Below, piece after piece: positions 49,043-61,760 of a stretch of 64,000 bases of DNA. How positions within the stretch are numbered: the first letter of the stretch is position 1; each line of letters begins with the position of its first letter. Made by a program: the position numbers and the translations under genes. The DNA is taken from the NCBI GenBank assembly GCA_951230915.1, contig OX579642.1, positions 3,658,001 to 3,722,000 of the forward strand. Direction: 5' to 3'. The notes under the pieces were generated by a model. It was not told where the DNA came from and did no database searches. It worked only from the letters and a program-made list of their open reading frames with translations. The DNA is from Antitrichia curtipendula (lineage: Eukaryota > Streptophyta > Bryopsida > Hypnales > Leucodontaceae).

Positions 49043-51452
49043 CACACGTAAATATTCAAAAACTTTTATTTCCTTATTAACATGTTGATTGTGTATTGAT
49101 GTAATTTTCATCGATTATCTAGAGTCACATGCATTGGTTCTATAGTTTGTAACAACGCAATATCATGCAAGTCACACTTAAATTGTATGCGCTTTTAATC
49201 AAAATTGCATCAGAGTCACCAATGTGATTTTGTGTCTTATTTTGCAATTACTTCAAGTTTGAGCTTGTAACAAAGAACGCAATTTCTCAAGAGGATCTTC
49301 CTCCACTCTTGTCCACATGGCTGGACCGGAGTTCCAAGGAGTGCATGTACACCGCAAGCCAACTTCGGACGTTCACGACAGCACATCTTTCCGGTGGAGG
49401 GTGGTACCTTGAGTGTCCGCTCCCATTCACCCATCCATCCAAGACAGCTTTTCGGAAGTCATTGGAAGGCCTCGGGGTTATTGACTTGGATGTTCCTGAA
49501 TTTGTTGTTCTCAATGATACGCAGAAGAAGAGGGCCATTGCCAGGAGGACCGTTGCTGACAAGAAAAAGGAAGACAAAGAACAAGAGGTTCTAGCAAACA
49601 AAGAGAAGAAAGAAGCAGAGCGGTTCGTGAAGTTGGCAAAGAAACAGAAGGAGAAAGAGTTAGGGAATGAGGAGAAGGGAAAGGGCAAAGGCAAGAAGAA
49701 GGTCGAAGGTGGTGGTCAAGTTGTAGCATCTTCCATTGTAGACCAAGGCTCGCAGATGCAAGGCGGATCTCAAAGTGGAATGAAGCGAAAAGCAGTACTT
49801 CAAGAGCTCACGACGGACATGATCACGCAAGGTTCTCCAGTAATAATCCTTGGTGATGATGATGTCACGTCGGAGTAGTTGATTCTAAACGTGTCCGTTA
49901 TCGAAGTTCAAGATAACATAAATGAAGAAGAACCAAACTGCTACACCGACGTCATGGACTTCTTGAGCAAGGTAAGATTTTATTTTTTAAATCTATAAAT
50001 AGATTGTATTATTGAATGATGTGGATGATTTTTGGCAATGATTGACTTCCTGGAGAATTGTGGGATTGCAGATGGCTGTAGGGAAGACTCAAAGTTATGA
50101 CGGTGTAGTGAACTCTCATCTAGGAGTGCACCTCATTTTTTTTGACTGCCTGGAGAACTTGCCTGTTCCAGAGATCTCACTCCCCAATCAAGCAGTGCCT
50201 GTGTGGAACTTAGACAAGGAATGTGAGGCATTGAATAATGTGTTTCTATTTGCTGAGAAGCACTTGCAGGACAATGGATGTTTGATTGTTTTTCATTCCC
50301 GTTGTGGCGCTTCAAAGAGCGACATTGCAGGACTGTGTAAGTTGTATTCTACTTTAGTGGAAAAAGAAGATTGGCTGGGCATGAACCGGATGCATTTGAC
50401 GTCACCCTTGGACAAGATGACCACGGTACGTTTTTCCAAAATCTGTGTGGTTTGATTAGCATGTGGCATTTGTTTTTATGTTATTGTTTCTGATGTATTT
50501 TAATTCCAACACGTGCAGACTTTGAAGTTCGAAATCACTGTCTTGGTGAAGGATATTACCAAAAAGGGAAAAGCAAGCTTCCAATACAGGTGATCAGAGG
50601 CAATGGTCAAGGGAAGAGTGAACCTTTGAAAAGACGACATGTACATCAATTATACCACAGAGGACATCCAATTGATGAACGAGGCAACTTCCAAGCCGTG
50701 GCGGGGGGCTCGCAAAAAAAATGCTAGGTTCTTGCAGTTCTTCATTGAAGGGACAACAAATGAAGGAGATGTGGTTCTAGATTGCTCAGCATCTAGTGGT
50801 AAGTTTTGTTTTCAATGATTGTGCATTCAATTTATATTCATTTCATGAATTATTTTACTAATGAATTGCATATTGTTTATCATAGGGGCATCCATTACAG
50901 CATGTCGCGGCACTGGACGCCACATTCTAGCTTTGGAGGCGGACAAAGAGATTTTTAATGCTGTCCTTTCACCAATGAAGAAGATAATTCCAGCTGTGGT
51001 GACATCTGAAGTCAAAAATGTGCAGCCGCTGGTTGAGCCTTCACAAGATCCGGATGCCATGACTGTGGTGCCTCAGAAGTTTGCTCAAAAGGATAGACCT
51101 AGTAAGTAAGTTTCAAGATTTCCAAATTGTATTTGTATAGGCTATTATATGTATTGTATGAATCTAACATTGTTGAATTTGCGATTTCAAACGTGAAGAA
51201 GTGATGCATGCTCCTGCATTGACGAAGAGACGAAGTCTTCTTTTGAGTCCTAGGAAGTCTTTTGTTCTTCCCGTGTATGCCGAGCAAATGGCATCGCAGT
51301 ACGTGGAGTTCGGTTGCTCGGAACCAAAACCTCGTAAACATTCATATGCTTTAAATGTTTTAGAGTTTATAGATAGGTTAGCTTCTGAAGGTGGAGAGAC
51401 TTCTAAGTCGTCTACAATGCAGGATTCCGCGACTGAATCCACTATGTCCTAG

Positions 51453-52220
51453 ACTCAGAAGATTGACATATCTCTTGAGTTAGTTTATTATGTATTGACT
51501 TCTATTATGATTGGATTTGTGTGTTTTATGGCTAAATTTTGGGCGTCATTTCTTCCTGCATGCCATTTTGGGTTGTTGCCAAAATGAACTATCATTTTTA
51601 TAGTGATTTTATGATCTATTGTTATAACTTCTTAATTATGTCCCATAACACATAACAAAACAATTGTCTATAGAGTTTTGATTGAAATTGTATCCTTTCT
51701 TTTTAAGAATTTCATAATATTTTTGAGAATTTCAAAGCCTATACTGTTAATTTGTCACATTTGTAGATTTTGGATTTTTTAATACTATTCAACGAAAGAC
51801 TTTAATGATTTTCATATAAAATTTTGTAGTCAATTTCTGTAAGTAGTGGAGTCGTTCTTTGCAATGGGCATCATGAAATCTATAATTTTATGTCCTCCAC
51901 ATTTGTACAAATAGGCAATCCCTAATCCACTTCTAAAAGGTAGAAGATGTTTTGACTTCCATTTTTTGATTAAATCTTAATACTACGTAGATATTTCAAA
52001 TGCCCTATTTTATTTATTTATTTTGATTCTATTTTTTCTGTTTCTAAAAAACAGAACCCCTTCAAATGTGTTATGAATCTTTTGAAGACAAAAAAAGTAC
52101 AAGCAAATTCTTGGACATCAAATTCTGGTGATATCCTATTAGTTGTGGCAATGATTTTATTTTAAATGGTTGTAAGTGACTAAAATTTTGGGAAAATGAA
52201 CTCCCATTTCTAAAAAATTA
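51453..52220. other. AT-rich 3' flank, no gene
   Basis: Presumed 3' untranslated and intergenic DNA of the preceding gene. Nothing else recognised. Confidence 0.45.
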
Positions 52221-52221
52221 A

Positions 52222-53710
52222 AATACCTACATCCACGGTCATAGGTCTATTATCTACTTTTTTCTAACAAAACTTTCCCGCTCACAAGCTCACAGGCTCA
52301 CATGCTAGCAACCCTAGATGTCCATCTTTGAAATTTTGTGTAGAAAGAGGAGGTCTTACATTGTAGTTTAACCTCCAATAAGTACTCTTGGTTTTTTTCA
52401 AGCAAATAATTCATATGGTACCTTGGTGACCATCCTATCATTTTAGGATTAAGTCTATAAAGATGTGGATTTATCACCAAGTTAGGTAGCCAAAAATTAA
52501 CAAATTTTGGGATGAATAGGATCAATTTTCATTTTTCATGTTTTCCTTGAATCTCAGTCATAGGACCTTCTAATTCCCAAGGTCTTTATGGGGCTAAATC
52601 TAAAAGAACACAATCCTAACACCAAGCCACAACTAATAAAAAATGATCACATTCTTGGATGTGCATTCTTTGTGAAAGTGTGTTACTCCAGAAATCATTT
52701 GTCAAACATTTTGGTCCTCCACAAAGTTTAAAGATTAAGTTTTTTTTGCTTTGAAAGGTATTTGGGCTCTCAATCAAAGATTTGAGGGTTCTTTAGAGTG
52801 TTGTGAGAGAATTGTATCCAATTATAACTTGTTTGTAAAATTGTCAAACCATCTACATTCTTACAAAAAATGTAAGTTGATTGAATATGACAGCCTAGGA
52901 TCAATTATTGTACTTTAAAAAAGCAAAGTTGATTCATATATTGTTTAAAAAATGCATGTGAATTGAGTGTAAAATCTCCTTTGGACTCCCCAATTCCCAA
53001 GAGATTCAACAATAAATTAGACAATTTAACAATAGGAACCAAGCTCAAATGTTTATTTGCAAGATTTCAAGTACAATTGCCTATTATTTCTCATATCTCA
53101 ATTCCAGACCCAAAATGCACACTATTGATAGATGAAGGTGAAATGAAAAAGGTGGTAGTAGACTAAGGCATTGTAGTAAAAAACGACGGTCCGTGAGAAA
53201 CAAAGAATTGAACAAAAGAAGGTTTAGAATTCCATTTATTTTTCCTATTCATGCACGCAACAGTTACATACCAATGGCACATTGCACTAATTATTTTAAA
53301 TAGTATTTTAGTGTCTCTACTTGTCTAGGAGACAACAATTTTGCACACTTATTAATAGGATAAATTAATTTGGTTTAATTGCAATGCCAATATGTTTTTT
53401 GAAAAATTTGGCATCCAATTTGAAATTTATTTTTTTCACTCATTTTCTCCCATGAGATTAGGAAAACAACAGAACTTCAAAAGAATTTAATTTTTATGAA
53501 GATCCAGAGGAAAAAACAACTTCAACACTAGCGTGTGAGCATAGAAATGTGAGCCTATAAGCCTTGAACCTAGTTGCAGATATGTACCTACAACCATTTG
53601 AAGGTATTTATAACATATGTACCTGTAACATTGGTATACCATATATGAAAAGAGTCTACAACATAGGTGTCTATAATATAGGCACCTATAACCATAGAAA
53701 GTGTCTATAA
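52222..53710. mobile_element. Possible complete non-autonomous MULE-type element (about 1.5 kb)
   Basis: The left terminus has CCACGGTCATAGGTC (52232-52246) and a stem-like run CTCACAAGCTCACAGGCTCACATGCTAGC ending at 52309. The right terminus shows the mirror order: CACTAGCGTGTGAGC (53527-53541), GTGAGCCTATAAGCC, then GGCACCTATAACCATAG (53681-53697). These match the isolated termini at 4.6, 13.1 and 33.1 kb. Inside, no frame is recognised. Exact ends and target duplication are unresolved. Confidence 0.45.
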
Positions 53711-53757
53711 TATAGACTTTTGGACTCATAAATTCTATGCTCACATGCTAGCACTGT
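53527..53757. repeat. Palindrome ACTAGCGTGTGAGCATAGAA ... TTCTATGCTCACATGCTAGC
   Basis: The two sequences pair over about 20 bp and enclose degenerate ATAGGTACCTATAAC units. It may be two facing MULE-type termini. Confidence 0.65.
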
Positions 53758-54393
53758 CCTCTCTAAATTATATTTTTGTTTTGTTTTGGGTTCCAACTTG
53801 GACATGGCTATATAGGGAGTAAAGCATTATTTAGTGGCTTTAAAAATTTCATACTTCTTCCTAACTTGAGGTTCTACACAAATTCCCTAAATCATCCTTC
53901 TAAAGGAAAATTGAGTTATGGAGCTCAAAAGCTTGACAATACCATAAAATCAAAAGCTTGGGTACTCTTGCAAAAAAATATTTTGATCTACATTGCATGC
54001 TTTGATCTCACATATACATTGCCTTTGAACTCCAAATATTACATTTGTGACTATTATACTAGCCAAGCATCTAATCCTATGGTTGTAAATTCTAAAAAAT
54101 GAAAATTTTTTTTTTATTTTTTAAATATACCTTCATATTGGTGCAGTAAGAGTGTATGATGATGGCGTTAATATTGCTACAACAAGAGGTTTATAGTTAT
54201 AGACACCCTAGATTCATTCACCTGCAGGTTCGTCAAGGAAGTCCTCTTTTTTCTAGCCTTGATTTACCTATAGGTATTAGATTTGTCCCTCAAGGAGGCC
54301 ATCGCACTTGCACTTTCTGTCGTACTTGCTGGTTGCTTCATACTTTGGTTACAACTTCAGAGTCCTTTTTTAATATTCAATTTTGGCTTTTGA

Positions 54394-55600
54394 TTGCAAA
54401 AATGCTTACACTTGTTGTTGGATCCATACAACCTTCTTGGAATGACAGCCCTCATGCCGTTATTGGGGATAGTCGACTTACTTGTTACCTTCGTTCAAAA
54501 ACGCGATGTGTTTGTGTGTGATTTTGTGGTTGCCTTGAAAAGTGCGGAGGGGCAATTGTTTATTCTTTATGTTGGCAAGAGCACCTCTTACGCAACCAAT
54601 GAATTTTGGGCCTTTAAAAACGTATTTAGCTGTTCACATAGTCAAATCTACCGATGAAGTGGGTGTCTGACATGAACAACCAATCTGCACAACTTGTTTT
54701 TGTAGCTAATGGGCAGAAGATCTGGATAGAACATGCAGACGCACCTATGGATCGTGAGGTGATGTTGTCTTTGGTTGGTGCTATCAAGTTGGAGTGCATA
54801 GGTACTTGTTCAGTTATTTGTGTATCCTTGTGTATTGGAAAGGTTGCAGGTTTGTAGTCTTCTAATTTAGGCTTATGTATTTGTTTGCTTTACTTCATAT
54901 AAGGTCAGAGTTAACTTAGGGCAGAGTAGCTTTGGAACTACCTCTGCTATGGAGGCGTTCTTGATTACATGTTGTTGATGATCTTGTATTTTGGATTGTG
55001 ACAGGTGCAACCAAACAATTGTTGAGGGAGCTCGAAGCTCGCTTCCCTTTTCACCAGGTTTTGGATGCTTTAGGGGTAGTTTACCCGCAGTATTGGGTGC
55101 AGCCTAATGCGGAAGAGACCTTCCGCAGACACCTCAATGTTCTCATATCCTCTTATTGTGAGCCCAAGTTGGTGGAAAATGACAAAGTACGGAATTTGAT
55201 TGCACTTGTCCTGGATCAACACAGCCTGGAGGTCTAGCAAGGGTTGTTCAAATTGACAATGTTGAACAACTTAAAGAAGCTCATGAAGCCTCCCTTTGAC
55301 CTAAATCCACTCACCAATGTTTAGGGCTATCTTGACTCCTATATAGTTATGAGGATCAAAGCGTTTCCAAAGTTTTACAAATTGGCACAAGTTGCTATTG
55401 TCCAAGTCTTGGGTTCCGTGGAGGAGTGTTGCTTCATTTTTTTAATCTTCCTCAAGAATAAGCTACGAAATGCTTTGGATACACATTTAGAATGTATGGT
55501 GGGCATGTTTTTACATAAAGTGTTTACTTTAGAGACTTCTCCCTTTGTTGATGCATATAACCAATGGGTGGCTACAACAGATTCTCGTTATGGGCTGTGA
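54394..55600 (+). pseudogene. hAT-type transposase, C-terminal part, decayed
   Basis: An exon ending at 54801 (KWVSDMNNQSAQLVF, APMDREVMLSLVGAIKLE) joins, through a GT-AG intron (54802-55004, phase 1), an exon beginning GATKQLLRELEARFPF and continuing LGVVYPQYWVQP, HLNVLISSYCEPK, FKLTMLNN, MKPPFDLNPLT, VLGSVEECCFIFLIFLKNKL and LETSPFVDAYNQWV. The last part is the hAT dimerisation region (commonly ERCFS-LSF-KNKLRN), here with substitutions. In-frame stops at about 55238 and 55322 and a stop before KWVSDM show decay. Upstream of about 54650 the assignment is weak; the frame at 54156-54521 is not recognised. The hAT call rests on the C-terminal motif and gene layout. Confidence 0.6.
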
Positions 55601-58600
55601 GTGCAATTCTAAAGTTTGGGGTTTTAGATCCAAGCATGTTCTAAAACTTACCTTTGCATCTTGAGTGGATGGACCTTTGCATGTCATGTTGTATCTATCA
55701 ATAGGAACTTTTTATTATGAACTTGTATTCATACTTTTTACTCTTCCGCGTATCCATTTCATGTTCCCATTGCCAATTTCTCTATAAGAAATGTACAATG
55801 TGCCAGATTGAATCACAAGATCTATGCCCTTTGTCTTTGGGGCATGAATGTTGTTCTTCGTAGTGCTAGACAATGTCTGCATCTCTATAGGATTTTGCCA
55901 TTTCAGTATAAAAAGAAGTTTACCTCAGTGCCAACAAGACCTAAGACTTTCAACTCAGTGGATCTAGATCCACCCTCTATGCATTTTATTGTTGCCACCT
56001 CGTTTCCTTGACGAATCTACAAGCCTTGCCAGGTGGGCTTCAGAAGGGAGTACATGTGTAGCCAATCTGGCTTTCTCTTAGGAAAAAAAAAAAAAAAGGT
56101 TGTTGATATGTTTTTGTGTACTCTATTTACCTCTTCTGAACTTTAAAGCATTAGAAAAAGAATGAGCTTCAAGAAGGCTGCCAAGCTCTTGACCAATAGT
56201 CTACATTTGATACTATATCATGTGTTATGTTAGATTTCAGTTTTTAATTTTTTAATTTAGCCACTTTAGACTGTTGGTCAGGAGTTTGGGCTGTTTGGCA
56301 ACCTTATTGAGACACCATTATTTTTTTAATAATGGACTTTTGATTCAAATAGACATCCAAAAGAAAATAGAAGTCTTTTTATGAAAAATATTTTGTTTCA
56401 TTTTTAACAAACAATAATATCCAAGTTTAATAATACCATTAATCTTGGAAAGACAAGACCAATTACCAAGGCACTTTGCTAAAAATGATATGAGATTTTG
56501 ACCAATAGGTATATTCTTCATTTCTACAATACTGTAACCTTAAAATTCATCCATTGGTCATTTTTTGGCTTCAATGTCCTTCCAAGGTTAATTCATAATC
56601 TAACCTAATTTAATCCCAAATTATAAAATGTGAATTAGCAAGTAAGATAAGTTTATTTAAAATTGCCCAAATAAGTACTTGAATATAATTCATGTTATCA
56701 AATAGTTTATTTTTGTATACTCTCGTTGGGATTCAAAAGATGATTCCAAATTCTCTTAGCATGTAATTTCTTGGATATTGTATAAATAAACTATCAATAT
56801 TTAAAAAGCTAATAATTAGGTGCATCCTAAATCTTGGAGTCTCATAAATAAAAGTGGTACATTTTTGGCAAGTGGATTGTTTGGCAATCAAATTGCAATT
56901 AACTTCTAAAAGACAATTGTATGTTGGACGAACAATTAAATGTTTGGATAGGTTCCTACAAAGTCAATTTTGAATGGATGATTATGAAACTTTGACACAA
57001 GGTGCATATTCTAAATACCTTGGTGGGAAGAAAAATATTTTGATAAGATGCTTGGCTGAAAAATTATGATGCATCCCCAAAATCGGTCAGCTTAGGAATT
57101 TTTTTTTACTAAGCCCTTCATTTACTCTTTAAATTTGGCATGTATATAACTAACATAAAACAATATACGATTGTCAAAAAAAACATTCAAAAATTATAGC
57201 TTAGGAAGGGTCAAATTTTATTGAATATGCTTGACAATTTTCAATAAAGACATTTTATTCTTGCATCAAACGCTATAATCTTGTAATCTCTATACTCAAA
57301 GATTTTGATTTTTTTTCCCATATATTCTGAAGGTTTGACTTTTTGCATTTAAAAGAAATCAAATTTCCCATTGCACAAGAAATCATTAAAAAATGACTAG
57401 TGTATTGCCAAATCACTTATCCTATGATTTAGAGTAGATAGATTTCTTATTTGCTTCTAAAGTTTTGCATGAGTGTATATGACAATATACACTAATGAAT
57501 GGTGTAAAATTCAAATCCAATAAGGCTCAAAGTCTATTATCCCTATCTAGTAGGGTCAAGTTTATTTTCCATCAGAATTTAAATGTTATAATTTTTTTAT
57601 CTACATGGGATACCATTCTTGCACGCATGGCTCAAAGGAACCACACCCTCTCCTACCTTTAGCAATTGTAATGAAGATCAACGGAAAAACATTTTCCAGA
57701 AGTTGACACTTGGTGCAGAAACATTTTTTTTTTCTCTGGACAATAGCCCAATTGGCATTTGTCTATTAGTTCATTCTTAACCCCTAAGTTTAATATTTGA
57801 TTATTGAGAGGTCCTCAAAGGCACATATGTACCATTAGTGAAGAGTAAAGTTTGCCGATTTTACTCATTTTATGGGCTTTGAGCAAAGTTTGCCAATTTC
57901 ACTTGATTTGAGATCTATAAAATTTTACATATCCATTTGATTTGAAAATGGTTCCAACGGAAAGAGTAAGTGTTTTCATGATTTTCACGGTTGAAAATGT
58001 AAACATGCAAATGTTAATTTGGAGTTATTTGCAATCTTCTATTTACCAAAAAAATTGCATTACAAGAATTGCAAGGTGGATTGTGTAATGAATTTGATAG
58101 CTTTCATGTAAAATTAAGTTTTTTGAAAGTGCATTTTAGTGTGCTAGCGCTATTTGTAGTTGTTCATGTCACTTCCAATTCCCAAAAACTTTTATGTGCA
58201 AATTTTTGAAACATTGTGGGGAGGAGCAACATACTAAAAATAGAAAACATGCATTTCTCTTGTTATAATCTTACAACTCCTATACAATTTTGCACTCAAA
58301 ATTGATATGCTTGATAATAAGCAAGCTCTAAAAAAACATCTATATGGTTAGATCTTGGAAAAAAAAAATTTACTTCATTGGGGATATCTATAAGTTTGTT
58401 TTCATTTTTTGTAGGAAAAATACACGTCAAAAGGCTTAGGCATTTAGAAGTTAAGCTAAACCGTCTGTGCAAATTGGACTAATTGTATTTTCCTCTTTGT
58501 TTTTCAATTGATTCTTAGTCATTTTAAAAAAAAAAGGTCTTCTACTTAAGCACTTTCCACAAGCCGTTGTGGCATCTCTCCATCAACCTTCCTCCCAAGT

Positions 58601-58798
58601 TGAGCAGCCCGTGATCTTAGACAGGGTTTTTTTATTCTTTCTTTTTAATGGTCACCGTTCCTTTGGGGAAAAAAATGGACCCAGTTTTTTTCACACGTTG
58701 ACATGATGATCTACTACACTTTCATATGGCTAGAAATCAAGTAAACAAAAAAAATTCTCAATTTTGATCAATGCACCAAATATTGGTAGTTTTCCAAC
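55601..58798. other. AT-rich intergenic DNA, no gene
   Basis: A 15-A run near 56083 and a lone TTAACCCCTAAG (57777-57788), which resembles the left end of a TTAA element with no matching right end nearby. No supported coding region; the frame at 55808-56011 is not recognised. Confidence 0.45.
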
Positions 58799-59738
58799 CT
58801 CTAAAGTTCCATTGCATTGTCTCCTCAAGGAACAAAATGGATTTGGGGCAGGCTCTCATGGTCTCAATATTTGTAGTGATTTTTGAATATTTTTTAGAAG
58901 ATATAAAAACACATTAATTTTCTAAAAATACAATTTTTATATCAATTGGAGCCTGGGAGCAAAAGTTATGCTACAAAAAGTCTTTTTTTTATTTTGGTGG
59001 GCAAAAAAAATCCTTCAAAAAAATTTAAAATATAATATAATATTTATTTTCTTTGTATAGATTATATTTTTATGTACATGAGAATTTTTTTATTTATTCC
59101 ATTTGAATTTGTTTTGTGAAAGTTATGAACAATCTTGTTTTTGGGGCAATGAGAGCATCTTCTTGAAAAAATAACTTGTAGGATTTATTTCACCTCAATT
59201 TTCACAATTTAAAAAAAAAAAGTTTCACAAAGTTAAGATCTCTTGCTAGAACAATCTCACCGTTGAGACTTGAGATTAGTATATTTCAATTCCATCTTAG
59301 AGCTATCAACAATTTAGATTTTCCTTCAATCTTGAACCTACTTCTACTTAACAATTTTTTAATGATTGAAAACTAAGTTGAAGTTTTTTTGAATATTTTT
59401 TCCTAGACTCTCAACTCAATTATTTATCACATAAAATTAGAAACTCAAAATCAATGAAGCTCAAATTATAAGTTATGAAGGTTTAAAGCCAAAAAATGTA
59501 GTTGAGCAAGATGTAAAAATACTTGTTTCCTTTACTTTAAACGTAAATATCTTGCAGTCTACGCGGTCAAAGTTTGTAAAATTTCTTCTACACGTTCTTA
59601 TATTAGTTTAGTTCAAGATCCTATTGTTAGATATGCAAAAAAATTAAAGAAAAGTAAAGTAATTTTTTTGCTCTTTACTACAGAAAATGGGAGTTTTGAG
59701 TGTTTTTTGATGGAAAAGAGGCCTCATGACTTTAGGGG
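58799..59738. mobile_element. TTAA-type element, family 4 (about 940 bp)
   Basis: Begins CTCTAAAGTTCCATTGC, ends CATGACTTTAGGGG followed by TTAA (59739-59742). The left flank TTAA has decayed to CAAC. Inverted relative at 30745-31956. Confidence 0.55.
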
Positions 59739-59742
59739 TTAA

Positions 59743-60679
59743 CCCCTAAAGGTTAGAGACTATGTTTTCACCAGAATCGCTCTAAAATTGCTATTTCTAA
59801 GACAAGTACCAAATTTTAGTTGAAGAAAACAAAATTGGAAAAATGTAATCATAGGATCTTGTATTAAATTGGTTTCCGAAAATGTAGAAAAAAATTTAGA
59901 AACTTCCACCATGTGGATTGCAAGATAATAGTGTTTGAATTGACAAAAATCCTTTTTCTGTCCCTTCGAAAATCTGGGCAGCTGCACTTCGCAAGGTCAC
60001 ATTCGCATAAAAAAATGTCCAAAATGGTGGTTCCTCTTTGGATTCATTCTTCAAGGCAAGTTGGCTACATGTTTGAAAATTTTCAGATCATTTAGAATTG
60101 TAAAACATATAGGAAAAAAATAGTAAGTAGAAAGAGGTAGAGAATGTTCAAAACACTAAATTGTTAAGAATTTAAATATGGAATCAAAAAATGCCAATCC
60201 CAACGTTTGTAATGTTGTAATAAACAATCTACATCCAATGTTTTTATTTTTTTCAAAAAAGATTGAAAATTGAGTTAAATAAAGGACTTCAAAGTCTGTC
60301 TTGGAGTAGAGAATTTGTAACTGACCGCAAACTAAAACTCCTCATAACTTTCATCTCATTAATCAAAATGGAATGATTCAAAGCTTCACACGTATATATA
60401 AATCTAAAGAACCATTTTCAATTTTTTATTTTTAATAAAAATGATTTTTAAAGAATTTTTTTCAGCTGTCCGGGTTGCCTGTTAACCAATGAAAATGACA
60501 TGTCATGCAATAACTTTTTTACCACGTTGTCAAAAGTTATGAAAATTGTTGGTCCTTAAAGCTACTCCTCAGACACATCTTGTGTGAAAATTTCAAAGAA
60601 AAAAAATTAATTTTTTGTTTGTAGTGAGCTGCCCCAAATTGCTATGTTGTCAAAAAAACGGTGTTTGGTCCTTTAAGGG
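59743..60679. mobile_element. TTAA-flanked element, family 1 (937 bp)
   Basis: Shares the TTAA at 59739-59742 with its left neighbour; starts CCCCTAAAGGTTAGAGAC, ends GTCCTTTAAGGG, then TTAA at 60680-60683. Interior matches 8946-9879 in the same orientation. Confidence 0.7.
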
Positions 60680-60830
60680 TTAAGTGTAGTTACCTCAGTT
60701 CAGAGTTAAATTTGAATTTTTCCTTGATTAGCAACATTATTAGCCACTTGATCAAGCTAGTGTAATTTCCATAAATGCGCTACCTGGAACATACCATAAG
60801 GTACCACTCACAAATCAAGGGTAAGATTAA

Positions 60831-61756
60831 CCCCTAAAGGACCAAACACCGTTTTTTGACAACATAGCGATTTTGGGCAGCTCACTATGACCGAAATTTT
60901 TCTTTTTTTTCTTTGAAATTTTCACATAAGATGTGCCTGAGGAGTAGCTTTAAGGTCCAACAATTTTCGTAACTTTTGACTACATGTTTAAAAAGTTATT
61001 GCATGATATGTCATTTTCATTGTTCGGCGGGCAGCCGGGGCAGCAAAGAAAACTTCTTTAAAAATCAATTTTAAAAAAAACTAAAATTTGAAATTGGTTC
61101 TTTAGATTTATATGTACGTGGAAGGCTTTGAATCATTCCATTCCGATCAATGAGTCAAAAGTTATGAGGATTCTTAGTTTGAGGGTAGTTATGGAATCTC
61201 TACTCTAAAATAAACTTTGAAGTCCTTTATTTAACTCAATTTTCAATATTTTTGAAAATAAATAAAAACATTGGGTGTAGATTGCTTATTACAACATTAG
61301 GATTGGCATTTTTCAATTTCATAAATAAATTCTTGACAATTTAGTGCTTTGAATCATTCTCTACCTCTTCCTACTTACTATTTTTTTCCTATATGTTGTA
61401 CAATTCCAAATGATCTAAAATTTTTCAAGCATGTAGCCAACTTGCCTTGAAGAATAAATCCAAAGAATAACCATCATTTGGGACATTTTTTTATACAAAT
61501 GTGACCTTGTGGAGGGCAGCTGCCCGTTTTTTTGCAGGGACAAAAAAAGGATTTTCGTCAGTTCAAACGCTATTATCTTGCAATCCACATTGTGGAAAAT
61601 TCTGAAATTTTTTCCACATCTTCCTAAACAAGTTTAATACAAGATCCTACGGCTACAAGTATCCAAAAATGTTTTTTTTCTAAAATTTGACACTAGTATT
61701 AGAAATGGCAGTTATGGAGCGGTTTTGGTGAAAACATAGTCAAAAACCTTTAGGGG
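60831..61756. mobile_element. TTAA-flanked element, family 1, inverted (926 bp)
   Basis: TTAA 60827-60830, CCCCTAAAGGACCAAACACC at the left, AAAACCTTTAGGGG at the right, TTAA 61757-61760. Its interior is the reverse complement of 8946-9879 with few differences, the best-matching pair in the window. Confidence 0.75.
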
Positions 61757-61760
61757 TTAA

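Larger units (their letters stand above)
40852..51452 (+). pseudogene. ParB-like plus beta-class DNA-methyltransferase-like protein gene, ten exons, interrupted
   Basis: Exons: 40852-40947; 43083-43103 plus 46516-47159 (split by the insertion); 47276-47467; 47585-48087; 48224-48459; about 49258-49971; 50072-50425; 50519-50798; 50886-51101; 51199-51452. Apart from exon 6's start, all borders are GT-AG and most phases match. Protein order: acidic start; ParB-like region IPLIRLVAMPMV to FVCDGNH (a ParB DGxHR-like motif); unknown middle; Lys/Glu-rich coiled-coil-like segment (exon 6); then a segment ending KHLQDNGCLIVFHS, and KPWRGARKKNARFLQFF, GDVVLDCSASSGAS, GTGRHILALEADKEIFNAVL, which match motifs X and I of beta-class N4/N6 methyltransferases. 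A DPPY catalytic motif is not seen; FFDCLENLP stands near its place. Breaks: TAG 47035, a frame change in exon 3 and another near 47885, TAG 49876, TGA 50591 and 50627. Domain calls are by eye. Confidence 0.65.

Noticed and set aside
54156..54521. 121-codon plus-strand frame upstream of the hAT remnant
   Set aside because: I could not connect it in frame or by homology to the transposase, so it is not included in that pseudogene with confidence.
57781..59738. A single 2-kb TTAA element from 57781
   Set aside because: The left end matches the family, but an internal start at 58799 matches the complement of a known copy end, so the right part is a separate shorter element.
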